64,000 bases of DNA, from positions 62,001 to 126,000 of the forward strand of contig JAVYIG010002752.1 in NCBI GenBank assembly GCA_035222895.1, given 5' to 3'. Source of the DNA: Strongylocentrotus droebachiensis (Eukaryota; Echinodermata; Echinoidea; Camarodonta; Strongylocentrotidae). Shown here one piece after another: positions 1 through 11,829 of the stretch. The notes beneath the pieces were generated by a model. The model saw nothing but the letters and a program-made list of their open reading frames with translations, made no database searches and was not told the DNA's origin. Every line of letters begins with the position of its first letter. The first letter of the stretch is position 1. The translations under genes were made by a program, and so were the position numbers.

Positions 1-440
1 CAGTTTGGGAAGCGGGTGAATCGAGGCATGTCTGGGAGGGGTAGAATAGGTGGTGTCAGTTTTGGAAGCGGTAAGATGGAGGCATTTCTGGGAGGGGGAG
101 AATAGGGGGTGTCAGTTTGGGAAGGGGGTGGATGTAGGCATGTCTGGGAGGGGGAGAATAGGTGGTGTCAGTTTGGGAAGCGGGTGAATGGAGGCATGTC
201 TGGGAGGGGTAGAATAGGTGGTGTCAGTTTGGGAAGGGGTGAATGGAGGCATGTCTGGGAGGGGTAGAATAGGTGGTGTCAGTTTGGGAAGGGGTGGATT
301 GTGTCATGTCTGGGAGGGGGAGAATAGGGGGTGTCAGTTTGGGAAGGGGGTTGATGGAGGCATGTCTGGGAGGGGGAGAATAAGGGGTGTCCGGTTTGAG
401 AATGAGAGGGAGGGGGGGGGGGTTATCTGTTTAAAAAAAA
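1..440. repeat. 55-56 bp G-rich minisatellite
   Basis: About seven tandem units, each starting near GTCAGTTTGGGAAG (positions 1, 55, 111, 167, 223, 278, 333, and a diverged one near 388). Each unit also contains GGAGGCATGTCTGGGAGGGG and AGAATAGG. Units differ by point changes and 1-2 base indels. The array begins before the window, so its full length is unknown. The open frame across it is a by-product of the repeat. Confidence 0.9.
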
Positions 441-489
441 GCAAATCAAATTCAAAAGATATAAAATACACAATTATTGTAGATCACTA

Positions 490-830
490 GAAAGAGTAAA
501 TGGTGTGGTTTTTAAGAGATTGGGGTTCGTGAGGGGAGTAGAGGTTGTGGTTGTGTGTGTGTGAGGGGTGGGGTGGGGGGAGTAGGGGAGTAGTGGAGTA
601 GGGTGTAGTTTGTTGATGGGGGAACAGAAGATGGTGTTCATGGAGGGTGGGGGTGTAGAGTGTGTGATTTATAGGAGGAGAGTAAAGGGTGTGGTTTGTG
701 AGGGAGGAATAGAGGGCGTGGTTTGTGGAGGGGAGAGTAGAGAGTTTAGTTTGTAAGGGGAGTAGATGTGTTTTTCCAGGAGAGATGAGGGTGTGGTTTG
801 TTAGTGGTAAAGAAAGTGTTTTTATTTATG
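490..830. repeat. Degenerate purine/GT-rich tandem sequence
   Basis: Irregular repeats of a GTGGTTTGTGAGGGGAG-like unit, roughly 30-40 bp apart, follow the minisatellite. Divergence is high and no exact period can be set by eye. No coding signal. Confidence 0.55.
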
Positions 831-839
831 GGGAGGATT

Positions 840-3390
840 GAATGTGCATTTACGTTTTAGTTGACTTCTCTGACTCTGTCCCATTTCCCTGTACATTTTT
901 CAAGCATGACAGTGTAGGCTTTAACAAATAGCAACATTTTAAATGTCTTTTCAGCATGTCATCATCCAAAAATACAGTATACATACATCTGTGAAGAATA
1001 TGAAAATGTAGATCATATAAATATGAGAGAAAAATCTTGTTATTTGATTAAGTGGTTACATGAAGGTGCATGTGGCATAAAGCCTAGCTCTGTAATGTAG
1101 TTTGGCTGTCTGGGGTCCGCTTGGTTAAGCATATAAACCCCTCACGAGAGTCTAGCTGGCCACTCAACATAGGATTATACACGGATGATTAGATAGTCTC
1201 AGGTTCATTATTTCAAGTTCACTGCGGATTGAGAAGGTGAGAGATCCATGTGAGAGGTAAGGGGAGGTGGTGAGACAGAGAAACAAGGAGATAGAGAAAT
1301 GGAGAGAGAGAGAGAGAGAGAGAGAGGGGGGAGGAGAAAACATAAGAGAAGACAATACATACAAGAGATATAGTCATAGAATGGACAAGAGAGAGTAGGT
1401 AATAAGAGAGAAAAAGGATTAGAGAAAGCTGAGAAATTTTATAAACAAGATTCATTTGAGGGAGAATAATTTCCGGTAAGAGCTGGACAGTGTTTCATGA
1501 AAATGTCACACAAAATGTATTAAGGTACAATTTTGGCGACATATACAATTGAAACATTTGTATTCAGATTAACTTACATTTCAATGGAATGTCATTGAAC
1601 TTGTACTCTCTGGATAGAGATACATGGAAGTTAAGTAAGTCCCTGGATAGACAGAGTGAAAGAGAGAGAGAGAGAGAAGAAAAAAAAGGGGGGGGGGGGG
1701 TGGAGAGTTGATACCAGTGGATGAGAGAAAGAGAGGGAGGGCAATGGAGGGGTTCTAAACAGATTTTTTTTTTTTTTTTTTTGGGGGGGGGGGACGGAGG
1801 TTAGGACTACAGAAGCCATTTATCTTTATCTAAAAAGGCAAAAGACAGTCACCCTTCCTTTTATTAAAGGTGAAACTGATGGAGATACAGAGACAGAGAC
1901 ATAAAGAGAGAGAGAGAGAGAGAGAGTGAGAGAGGGTGGGGGGGGGGGGGGTGGAAACAAGCCTGAGCTGAAATCAAGAAGCTAGGCCACCCAATCTTCA
2001 GAGAATTTTGAAGAAATGCTAGCAAGATATCTAATGCAGCCTGCAGACATGCAGTAGAAGAAAAGAGATTTGAGAGCAAATTATTCAGTTCTCTTCCCAT
2101 AAAAATGGTGATATTATGAATCTCATGAAAGATCCTTAGCTCATATATGATTGAATTTACGATACATGTACATGTTAGATTGATTCTGTGTTACAAAGGA
2201 TGTGCTATTATGTAAAGTTAGTTACACTGTATTTGTGCCGTTGCCAGTCATTTCTTTTTTTACTAGCCCAAAAAAGTGTTTTTAGGGGAAAAATGACAAT
2301 GAAATACATGTGTATGTATGAAAACAGAATATTTAGTGCACATTTTTGAAAGGTATTGAAGAGTTAGCAATACCTAAAGAATTCAAGCTCCTTGTAATAG
2401 AACTTACATATGATGCAAACATTATATTGTTACTTTTCTGGATTGCAGAGTCCATTCAATTCAATTTCAATTTCATTCTTTGACAGAAATTTGCTTCACT
2501 CACATTTTACATGCAAACATGTTTTTCATATACGGTACACCTTTTTTGTATTATTATGATAGTTATTGATTAATATAGAAGTATATAAATGTGGGCTATC
2601 TCTTTTATACTGATATGGCTCTTCGTTTTCAGAAGAGTGCTTTGAGTACCATAGCGTGCTCAGACCGTAGGAATTTATACAAAATTTGTATAAAGACACA
2701 TTGTATATAATGAATCATTGTACAGGGTAAGGGGCATACAGACTATTAACATTTAGGTATAAAGAAACATATAAAGAGACTAGTTTTTAATAGTTCAATT
2801 GACATGATGGCATGATGACGGCTGTCCGTACTTGTGATGAGCAACACAACTACTCTAGTCAGACTAGAGCGGGACACTGATTCTTTATCTCTTATACAAT
2901 GTTTTGTTAAACGTTTCATTATATGACATTTAGACCAGAACAAAGCTTATCGCTTATAGTATAGCTATCAAATTTTCGTTTATACCAGTGGCCAAACAAT
3001 GAATTTGATAGTTTGAACGCCGGGTTAAAGTCCTTCAGTTCATTCCAGTGGTTGATTGGTTACAGGGTGTGAAATGCATTGGTGTGAAATAGAGATGAAC
3101 ATGTCTCTCCCATCAGCCTCTGCCTTCATCACACGGGTCATTTACACTGCCAGCTAAAACCTTTAGTTTTTCCCTGCAGTTGCTAGGAAACCACCCATAA
3201 ACACAACAAGAAACCCATGTCCGGAGTGCAGTTTTTTAAAAACTCAAGCCAAAACTTTACTGATTTTTGCAGTGTAAATGTTCACTCTCAAAACACTGGT
3301 GATCGAATCATTCCTGTACTGTATTTTTTTTTTTTACTCTCTCCACTTCTGCGCAATCGCAGGCATAGCACAAGCTTTACTCACCAAGAA
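840..3390. other. Intergenic AT-rich sequence with GA microsatellites
   Basis: No exon, RNA gene or recognisable transposon was seen. It contains (GA)n tracts near 1,300-1,327, 1,660-1,680 and 1,904-1,936, each ending in or near a poly-G run, and a T17/G10 run near 1,764-1,794. The open frames there are simple repeat. Confidence 0.6.
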
Positions 3391-3399
3391 TGAACAAAT

Positions 3400-3578
3400 A
3401 TAGTCAAACCTGCTTTAGTGACCACCTGTCTACAAGGACCAGATTTGTTTGTTTCCCTTGAAAATGTTTTTTTTATTGAAATATGTACTAAAGGAACCTG
3501 TCTACAAAGACCACCTGCCTACAAAGCCCACTTTTTGTGTTTCCCTTGGGCGGTCACTGTAGACAGGTTTGACTGTGT
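3400..3578 (+). mobile_element. Small TIR element, CAGTCAAACC family, copy 1
   Basis: The ends read TAGTCAAACCTGCTTTAGTG and, inverted, GACAGGTTTGACTG. The interior repeats GTCTACAAAGACCACC-like segments. A second near-complete copy lies at 18,921-19,076, another at 36,432-36,592, and end fragments at 24,057-24,125 and 37,719-37,785. Ends abutting TA dinucleotides fit Tc1/mariner-type non-autonomous elements (inference). Non-coding. Confidence 0.75.
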
Positions 3579-3864
3579 AGCAGCATTTTTTTTTGTACGG
3601 GATTTTCCTTTAGTAAATGGTAGTTAACAAAACTATGGCTTGATACATTTTTTGACAGTGTAAATGGGTCTAATTTCAACCTCTACTTACTACAGCACTA
3701 CAGGGAGAAATTGTGGTAATGTTCCTGACATGATCTAGTACATGTCACTCTACAGTCGTACGTTCTATTTATTATGTATCAAAATGGCATCGCAACTTAG
3801 AGGCATTCAGGCGAATGATATGATTTAGAATTATGTTAAGCCATCTGAAGAGTATGCTATAACA

Positions 3865-5190
3865 TAAGGCGCATTTATACTGTCAAATACCTCATTTTGA
3901 AAAGTCGCGATGTTTCGCGCACCCGTTCACACTTGTGCGGAAACATCACCGACTGAAAAGCTCAGTGATGTTTTGGCGTGTTTCAGTTGGTAATGCGCAT
4001 GCGCGGCACTCCGATGCAAACACTTTCCTCTTTCTATCTTTCCTTGTTATTCTTTGATTTTCCTTCTATCACCTTCTCTTATGTTATTCTTTATCACTTC
4101 CTTCTATCACTGTCTCTTTCTGTGTTTCCTTATGTTATTCTTTATTTATTTCTTTTATCACCTTCTCTTATGTTATTCTTTGTTTTTTTAATCATTCTAT
4201 CACTTTCTCTTTCTGTCTTTCCTCATGTAATTTTTTGTTTCTTCCTTTTGTATCATCTTCTCTTATGTTATTCTTTGTTTTTTTATCATTCTATCACTTC
4301 CTCTTTCTGTGTTTCCTTATTTTATTCTTTGTTTCTTCCTTCTATCACCTTCTCTTATGTTATTCTTTGTTTTTTATCATTCTATCACTCCCTCTTTCTG
4401 TGTTTCCTTGTGTTATTCTTTGTTCCTCCCTTCTATCACCTTCTCTTATGTTATTCTTTGTTTTTTTTTTATCATTCTATCACTCCCTCTTTCTGTGTTT
4501 CCTTATGTTATTCTTTGTTTCTTCCTTCTATCACCTTCTCTTATGTTATTCTTTGTTTTTTTATCATTCTATCACTCCCTCTTTCTGTGTTTCCTTATGT
4601 TATTCTTTGTTTCTTCCTTCTATCACCTTCTCTTATGTTATTCTTTGTTTTTTTATCATTCTATCACTCCCTCTTTCTGTGTTTCCTTATGTTATTCTTT
4701 GTTTCTTCCTTCTATCACCTTCTCTTATGTTATTCTTTGTTTTTTATCATTCTATCACTCCCTCTTTTTGTGTTTCCTTATGTTATTCTTTATTTCTTCC
4801 TTCTATCACCTTCTCTTATGTTATTCTTTGTTTTTATCATTCTATCACTCCCTCTTTCTGTGTTTCCTTATGTTATTCTTTATTTCTTCCTTCTATCACC
4901 TTCTCTTATGTTATTCTTTGTATATATCGTTCTATCATTTTCTTTAAGGACGACATCTAGCTCCGCTCCTGAAGTTACGTCACCTAACATCGCGATGTTA
5001 CAACTGCGAGCGTTTATACTTGCCAAACACGCCAAAACACGCCAAAACACGCCAAAAGATCACACTTCGATTTGGAATGTTTTGGAATTGGCATTTCTGC
5101 CGGTAATGCGTAGTTGCCCTTGGTAACATCGCGGCCAGGCTCCGGTTTGGCATTTTTTGGCGTGTTTGGATGACAGTGTAAATGCCCCTA
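3865..5190 (+). mobile_element. TIR element carrying an expanded minisatellite, copy 1 (1.33 kb)
   Basis: The left end TAAGGCGCATTTATACTGTC and the right end GACAGTGTAAATGCCCCTA form imperfect inverted ends next to TA, suggesting a TA target duplication. A GC-richer left part (GATGTTTCGCGC, GCATGCGCGGCAC) and right part (CGCCAAAACACGCCAAAAC, CATCGCGGCCAGGCTCCGG) flank a tandem array. The copy at 13,525-14,204 has the same ends and flanking parts but a much shorter array. No transposase is present, so this is non-autonomous. Confidence 0.85.
4090..4935 (+). repeat. About 91-bp pyrimidine-rich minisatellite inside the TIR element
   Basis: About nine units alternate TTATCATTCTATCACTCCCT, CTTTCTGTGTTTCCTTATG, TTCCTTCTATCACCTTCTC and TTATGTTATTCTTTG. 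Unit starts fall 90-93 bp apart (for example 4,285 and 4,376). Open frames of 212-382 codons cross it in all three forward frames, which is a repeat artefact. The half-unit ...TATGTTATTCTTTGTTT occurs twice per period, so the ancestral unit was probably about 45 bp. Confidence 0.85.
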
Positions 5191-5485
5191 TACATGTAAT
5201 TCATACAATATTGATTTATTTATCTTCATGTACAATCTAGCATCACTTCACAATTAAATGACATGAGGCAGTTTTTATAAGTAGGGGCATTTCAAGGAGA
5301 AAATGTTTATTTTATTGCTTATGCATGGTGGATATATGTGCTATATAAATATCTGATATTATTATTATTATTATTATGGCTTGGAGGACAGGCTAACCAT
5401 TCCCATGACATCGGTGCTCAGATGAGAAAATATGAGAAGTGAGAGTTATTGATCTGTGATATATGAGATAAGAGGGAAGAGTGCA

Positions 5486-5885
5486 TAGCCCTGTTTTCAT
5501 AAGCTCGAGATTGCCAAATATCCCGCTGTTTAAACTATCCAGATCGCAAATTGTCCAGTTAATCTGCGTCTACATCAGACCGAAATTGCATTAGTGGGAT
5601 ATTTAGTCAAGATAATCATCCCAAGATATCTTGGGCTAGTTTTCAAAATATCCTGTTATTTGGCAAAATATCCCGCTATTTGTCAGGTGCGTCTTTACAA
5701 GTCTGAAGACTCGCACTATGGGCGAACGCTGAGCAAATCATCTCGAGCTAATTACTCAAGCTCAAGTTTCAAGTTTCGAGGTCAAGTCTCGAGCTGATGA
5801 AGACGTGATTTATAACTTCAGGATTATTTCCCAAATCAGAAATAGCGGGCTATTTGGCAATCTCAAGCTGATGAAGACATGCCTA
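5486..5885. mobile_element. TIR element, TCTCGAG family, copy 1 (about 400 bp)
   Basis: The left end TAGCCCTGTTTTCATAAGCT, with CGAGATTGCCAAATATCCCG following, is matched in inverted orientation at the right by GCAATCTCAAGCTGATGAAG then ACATGCCTA. Interior segments (AAATATCCCGCTATTTG and CTCGAGCTGATGAAGACG) recur at 25,405-25,799. Non-coding, with TA at both borders. Confidence 0.8.
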
Positions 5886-5889
5886 TCGA

Positions 5890-6950
5890 GACAGTTATTT
5901 GATCTGACAAAGCTTCTACTCAGGAAGATATATCATAAAGCATTAGGGACATCAGCAATATGCATCTGAATACAATGAAAGGAAGTTTGATGCGGAATTT
6001 CATCCACTGGATCTGAAGAAGTGTATTTTTGAGTTCCTTTTTAACCTTTATTACATCAAGACGGTTCTGCATGTTTGACTTATATTATCCCTTTCGCCTT
6101 ACATAACACATATTTATACTCAAAACAGCAAAATACCAACGAAAATCCGCTAAGATTGATCCATGACTGTTGGTACATAAAATCTCCCATTTACCCACTC
6201 CTTGATTACACATGTGCATACATTTACTTAATCGTGACAGTGTATATAATTAACAACAGTTAAGATATATCTAGCACCCTTATTATAATAAAACATAGAT
6301 GAGGGTTGGGAAGTGAGAGGTCTTGGCGCTGGGTGGGGGGGGGGGGGAACTTGCCCCTATAACACAGATGAAAAGCACAAGTTGTTTAAATATTTGCTGG
6401 AAATGGAAATGGGTTGTATATTGTATTCTATCAAAATCACTGAAAAAGTGTAGCCTTGTGAAGTTTTAATACTATGTGAAGTCTTCCTACGTACCTGTGT
6501 CACAGTCTTATCCAGTATTTGATGTGATAAACTAGTTTTTTTTTTTTTTTTAGTGTTGAAATTGTACTTGTAATGTATTTATAGGGTAATCCAACTTTTG
6601 TAATAATTGCATTTGTTTGAAGGCGGGAAAATAAGAGAAACAGAATGGCCAAAGTTAAATCAGACCAATAATACGAAAGTAGTGTTAGAAATATGATATC
6701 ACAAAATCTATGCGCATCTTAGATTGGCAATTTAGTCACTGGAATGTTAAGCTCTAAACCATCTTCTTCCTTAGGCCACTACTCAAATATATTGTGCAAA
6801 GCATTTAAAGTTCTCTAAAAAGCAAAGACACTCTCTAGTCATAGATTTTGAAAAATTGACATTTCAGTCATTTTGTGTGTCAATTGGAACAAATGGGAAA
6901 GTTGTTCACCAGTCTGCTTCTCTGATTTTTCTGCTTGCTTTTGAGTAGTT
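5890..6950. other. No feature recognised
   Basis: AT-rich sequence without convincing splice-bounded open frames. It contains a G-run near 6,335-6,347 and a T-run near 6,536-6,552. I see no RNA gene or transposon ends here. Confidence 0.5.
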
Positions 6951-6955
6951 TACTA

Positions 6956-7484
6956 TACAGTGCGTCCCGGAAAAAACGAAACCGAGAATTATCGATGTTT
7001 TATCATAACTTAATCACAATTATAATTGATAAATGACACATATTTGGAAAGCTTAGATCCTCTTCTTTCATTTGATGCATTTCATATAATGCATATTTCA
7101 TGCATGAGTGATTAAAATGAATTTGAAGAGAGGAAACCAAAAAGTCATTTGGCGGATGGTATCTGAATTTCAAGGAGAAAATCACATTTCTAGAAAGTTG
7201 AGTTTCTGCCCTTTCATATGACACCTCAATCAGGAAAAATGAGCAAGGAATGACAAAGTTCTATTTGTTTAAATTTGTGCTTGCATTTCCATAATTTTAT
7301 CAAACAAATTCGTTTTCACTGGCTGCCTGCCGTAGCAACAAACAGAGTTGACGAAAGACTTAACTCCCTTTCGTTGACAATCAGCCATAGACTAAAGGCT
7401 TCATGCATGGCTGATTGTCAACGTGACTAAGTTATGATAAAACATCGATAATTCTCAGTTTTGTTTTTTCTGGGACGCACTGTA
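6956..7484. mobile_element. TIR element, CAGTGCGTCCC family, copy 1 (529 bp)
   Basis: Flanked by TA. The left end CAGTGCGTCCCGGAAAAAAC runs into CCGAGAATTATCGATGTTTT ATCATAACTTA. The right end is its inverse: TAAGTTATGATAAAACATCG then ATAATTCTC and GGGACGCACTG. Outer TIRs are about 55-60 bp. The interior holds an inner inverted pair around GTTGACAATCAGCC and GGCTGATTGTCAAC. Related copies are at 26,056-26,342 and 43,266-43,765. TA duplication and TIRs fit a Tc1/mariner-type MITE (inference). Confidence 0.85.
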
Positions 7485-7834
7485 TAGGTTGGTTATCCTT
7501 TTAAATGTTTGCTAGACTGTCCTGTGGTATCAAAATAGCTCATGTTCCTTCCTCCTTTTTGTATTTTCCTTCCCATTCTTGGTGAGGGATGTGCATGGGC
7601 AGAAAGGATATACATGTAGTGGATCCATCATGCTTGTTGGCTCAGGAATGCTTTGATAGATTGCGATTGTAAATAAATAATGTATTTATGCAGGTGATGT
7701 AGATCAATTCTCATCATGTGCGACTGCTTCCCTCTCTTAGATATTTCTGGACTGCAGCATGTACTTGAACATTTCATTTTTGTTTTTTGCTCTTGCTGTA
7801 CCATAGCTAGATATAAATAGTATGACACTGACAA

Positions 7835-7990
7835 GGCGCGATGGCTCAGTAGTAGAACAGTTGTCTTGTAAACCGGGGGGTTCCGGGTTCGTAACCAGGT
7901 CAATGCGCTGGTGTCCTTTGGTAATTAGGCATTAATCCTAAATATAACTGCGTGGAGAGGACTTAACAGCTGTCCTTTCCAAGGGGCTGT
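7835..7990 (+). repeat. tRNA-derived SINE, GGCGCGAT family
   Basis: It starts with a tRNA-like head: GGCGCGATGGCTCAGTAGTA gives an A-box and GGTTCGTAACC a diverged B-box. The body follows with TGCGCTGGTGTCCTTTGGTA and GGCATTAATCCT. The same head-body arrangement occurs on the - strand at 15,446-15,240 and, more diverged, at 37,957-38,165. It is a transposed pol III element, not a functional tRNA, because stem pairing is poor. Confidence 0.75.
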
Positions 7991-7999
7991 ACATTTTAA

Positions 8000-9125
8000 T
8001 CACATCTCATAAAAAACAGAAATAAAAGTCACAAATGATTTACAAATTAGGAGGTGATCAGGTAATCAAAATTGTATTTTCCCTTTGAAAAATTATTTAA
8101 TTATTTTAGAGCTAGCAGAGCGAATACATAGACACAATGGTCCTTTGTGTAAAGTACGGGTAATAGGTAAATAAAACAATAAACACAAAACCTGAATAAG
8201 TGCTCTTGAATAGCTGGAATTAAAGTTGCATTTGACCTGTGTAATTGTCTTTAAATGGCAAGTCTACTCTGATATTTATTTCTTCAAAATATAAGCAAAC
8301 AAATTAGAGAAAGACAATGGTGAAAGTTGGAGCAAAATCCAATTTAAAAAAAGGAAAAATATTAATTCTTGAACTTTTCCAAATATTCTTTTTTTATGAC
8401 AATTACTGTATTAAACATCATTATACTTTCATATAACAACATTGTTTTCAGACAACGGGCCCTGGTTCTTACGAAAGGTCAAAATTGTTTTCAAAAATTA
8501 ATGTTACAAAGATAATCATGATGGCTCCCTCTTTAAAGCTACCCAAGGCTCTCATTTTGCTTTGGTCTATGGAGGATGGCTAACACTACTGAAATAAACA
8601 TAACCTTCTATGTATCTCCTCTTCCAAGATTCATAGTCTCATCATGCTGTCCCACCCATAGGGAATCGTGTTGTCACTCCACGCCTTCTACGCAGTACTC
8701 TAAGCTGATTACCATGCTGTTGTCATCGCGACATTTTGAGAGAGTTGAGACCCTGTCTGCTCCTTGCGGTGTCTCATGTATATAGCGATCTCCTCTTCTC
8801 TTTTATCGAGAGTGAAAGCAAACACATTCGTTTGATTCTTAGAAACATCAATTTCTTCCACCAAATCTGCAAGTTTTTCTAGGCTCGTTCAGATATGATG
8901 CCGTGAATCGCGTCAAAATTACCCCTGCAGATCTTGTACTGTATGTGTCAATAAATGACAAATGTTCACAAAAAATTAGTAAACTTTTGCAACGTACGTG
9001 TTTGTCCGCACGCTGTTCCTATACACTACAGGCTAGTTTCAAAGTTTAAAACAACCTAAACTTAAACTTAACTTTTAACTTAATGGCTGGTCGTGTGAAC
9101 TTTACTATTAGCAAACTGCTATTAC
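8000..9125. other. No feature recognised
   Basis: Single-copy-looking AT-rich sequence. The 69-codon frame at 8,576-8,785 has no family resemblance and no splice context. Nothing supportable seen. Confidence 0.5.
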
Positions 9126-9129
9126 TGCA

Positions 9130-9282
9130 TCTGGGTCCTGTCTTGATATTAATCGCAACTTATTCACGATTGATATTAATCATGACTATGCACGTAAGAG
9201 AAAGTGACTGCATACTTGTGATTGATTGGAGGACTTGCGATTGATATAGATCAGTCGTAACTCTTCATGAGATTGGGGCCCT
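9130..9282. mobile_element. Small TIR element, GATATTAATCGCAA family, copy 1
   Basis: The left half (CCTGTCTTGATATTAATCGC) is echoed inverted at the right (GATATAGATCAGTCGTAACT, then GAGATTGGGG). A clearer copy lies at 45,191-45,342, whose ends CCCCGTCTTATAAAAAGTTG and CTCTTTATAAGACGGAGCC pair well. Non-coding MITE. Confidence 0.7.
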
Positions 9283-9572
9283 CATCTCCTATCATGTAAC
9301 CAGTATGGCTAATATCTGTAGGAACATACAGTAGTGGATGTTGTAATTGTAATTGTAACAGTAATTGAAAGATCTTTAACAGTGACATTTGTTTACATTT
9401 GTTTGCAGTTGTTCATGAGTTAGCTTAAAATGTACTGACACAAACAGATGTGTTAGGAACACAAAAGGAATGATACACGATGATATCAGAAGTTTGTAAT
9501 TTTTACATATAGTCTGTTCAGTGCCAGAGGGGTGACAACTCTGTATTAAAGTACCGTATATAAGAATATAAC

Positions 9573-9942
9573 GCCCTTTTGGCTCCGAACAGAAGTATAT
9601 GAAAGACTGATGGTACTATTGAAACCAAGTGTTGAGATAGCTCTACCTAGTACCTCAATGCCATAAAAACTATGATTGTCAGCAGTTATGCAAATTATAC
9701 AATCCGGCCATGTCTTTTGGTGCCATTTCGTTTCTCTAAGCTCGCTAAATGACTAGTCGCTATTTCAAACATTTGATGAAAAGTAATTCTATCACGGTTT
9801 ATTACAAACGGCTGGACGAAATCATAAAGCTGCTAATCTAATTTAATTTCTTTTTGCAAAATTGAATTGTTTGCACTCATCAAACTTGATGATTGAGTCG
9901 AGCCTTTCATGATATTATCTGTTTGGAGCCAAAAGGGCATTA
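9573..9942. mobile_element. TIR element, GCCCTTTTGGCTCC family
   Basis: The ends AACGCCCTTTTGGCTCCGAA and TTTGGAGCCAAAAGGGCATT are inverted repeats about 370 bp apart. A third arm in the same sense as the left one (CAACGCCTTTTTGGCTCTAA) follows at 9,969-9,988, so a second partial element may abut the first. Non-coding. Confidence 0.7.
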
Positions 9943-10086
9943 ATTTTGTGTTGAAGTATATAAGTGTTCAACGCCTTTTTGGCTCTAAACAGATGATATA
10001 TCGTAGATGAATAGCTACATGTGCATGTACGTGTGACTGTAAAGCAATTTAATTTCAGGCTTTGATTGTCCACATTCACCAACACA

Positions 10087-10477
10087 TTAAAGGGATCGTT
10101 TAACAATGTTAAATCTGAGATGAACGGCCCTACGTGTGATCAGTGTCTGTAGTATGGTGTAATTAATGTTGAAGCCCTAAAAAAATTGCGCTTCAAAATG
10201 ATCAAGTAGTGCCTCAAAAAAGTAAAAACCTTTGAGTGACCGGTTTTACCATGCTCGTTTTCCTCAATAGACTGTAGTGTTATGAAAACCTTTTGGCAAA
10301 CGCAAAATCTGATTTCGATTTTCAATCATACATATCTTGATAATCAGACAGGCGATCGGCTTGTAAAAGTCATGGAGTTCCTGACTGACCTAAATGTTTA
10401 TAATTATCATTGCAGCATGAGCTAAATCAAGGATTTTTTGAAGGATCTATAAAGACAAAGTTACTGGATCCCTTTAA
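10087..10477 (+). mobile_element. TTAA-flanked MITE, copy 1 (391 bp)
   Basis: It begins TTAAAGGGATCGTTTAACAA and ends GGATCCCTTTAA, giving short inverted ends GGGATC directly inside TTAA on both sides. TTAA duplications are the hallmark of piggyBac-type (also Kolobok) elements; no transposase is encoded. Related copies: inverted at 18,345-18,703, nested at 28,609-28,804, and a right-part fragment near 36,720-36,815. Confidence 0.8.
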
Positions 10478-11060
10478 GATACATGTGCATAGATGAAGCA
10501 TTATCCTTTACATTAGTTTCATTCCCATTGTACTCTGTGCGTTGATGGAAGATAGGTAAATTGAAATTGAATTGAATTGAGTAAACACGGCACGTTCAAG
10601 TGAGCTCATATACAGTCGAGTTTGGTAATGCGATAGCATTTTGAAAGAAACTGTGTAGAAGCCATTGGAAAAAGATGATCATGTGCCACATGGAGTATAC
10701 TGTATGTTGTGAGCTTATGGAATCATCGAAATGATCAGAAAGGGGCACGTTTTTGCTAAAGGTCTCATGAACTTTACACTATACCGACTGTGTATATTAG
10801 GAACTATATGTACATGTACACAAAACATGTGGCATGAAAGTTTAGTTCCACAACCTTTAGCTGTTATACTTTAGAATACCTGCCAATCCTTACAAATAAT
10901 CCGGAATATTGTGTTTTCTGGATTTCTAGGACCTGAAAATCCAGAATATTCTGTTTTATCAAAATTTCGATTAAAAAAAAAAAAAATTATATAATTTTTT
11001 TAATTTAATTTTTTTTAATGAAAATAAATAAATAATTTTGTTGTTGTTGTTGTTGTTGTT

Positions 11061-11090
11061 GTGTGTGTGTGTGTGTGTGTGTGTTTGTGT
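11061..11090. repeat. (GT)n microsatellite after a (GTT)n tract
   Basis: (GTT) repeats from about 11,037 lead into an alternating GT run. The open frame starting here is a repeat artefact. Confidence 0.85.
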
Positions 11091-11540
11091 GTGCTAAAGC
11101 CAAATAAAGCTTGTTTTATCATGTGCTGCGATTTGAGAGTTCATGTATTGTGTGCATTTAATGGCTGCATGATCGTGCAGCAAATTTGTATTCGCTCTTT
11201 GGTACAGATTTACCGCGTATTTACCGCGTATTACCAGTTACACTGCCGCTGCAAGTGCGATTTGTCATTTTCGAAGACATACCGTGCTAAAAATTCCTAA
11301 TTCTTATTTTCAAATGTTGACAGGTATGCTTTAGCTGTCATATTTTAAATATAAGGGTATTTGAAGAGCCGTTTTTTCCGGGAAACATTTTTTTCTATGG
11401 TACACTTCCTAACTAGCATAAAAAGAATGGAAAAGTTCACAAATTACTTTTCACCTTTCCCATCACCCAAGCACGCCACAGTGTGTGGTTGTGCATGACT
11501 CAATAACTTTTGATTCAGAGTACTAAAAAGAAGTATACCT

Positions 11541-11824
11541 GGGGAGTGTTTCACAAAGACTAACATCGACTTCAAGTTGGACTTAAATATGGCAGGCCAT
11601 TCATGTGACTGTTTGCTCTCACCATTATGATCTTTAGATAATATTTTTTCATTCATTGAATTATCAAAAAATGTAAATTCTGTAGATGTGTGACCATGAT
11701 TTGTACATCCCTTGAGAGATCAATGCTAGTAAATGGTGAGAGCAAACAGTGGCATGAACGGCCTGCCATACCAGTTGGTTAGTCCAACTTAAAGTCGATC
11801 TTAGTCATTGTGAAACACCCCTAC
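11541..11824. mobile_element. TIR element, GTGTTTCACAAAGACTAA family, copy 1
   Basis: The left end GGGGAGTGTTTCACAAAGAC (then TAACATCGACTTCAAGTTGG) is the inverse of the right end CCAACTTAAAGTCGATCTTA then GTCATTGTGAAACACCCC. Inside, ATGGCAGGCCATTCATG pairs with CATGAACGGCCTGCCAT. TIRs of about 90 bp make it nearly a hairpin. The same structure recurs at 33,470-33,769. Confidence 0.85.
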
Positions 11825-11829
11825 CTGTA

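Noticed and set aside
3978-5126. 382-codon hydrophobic frame that could look like a multi-pass membrane protein
   Set aside because: It spans a 91-bp minisatellite that is open in all three forward frames, inside a MITE.
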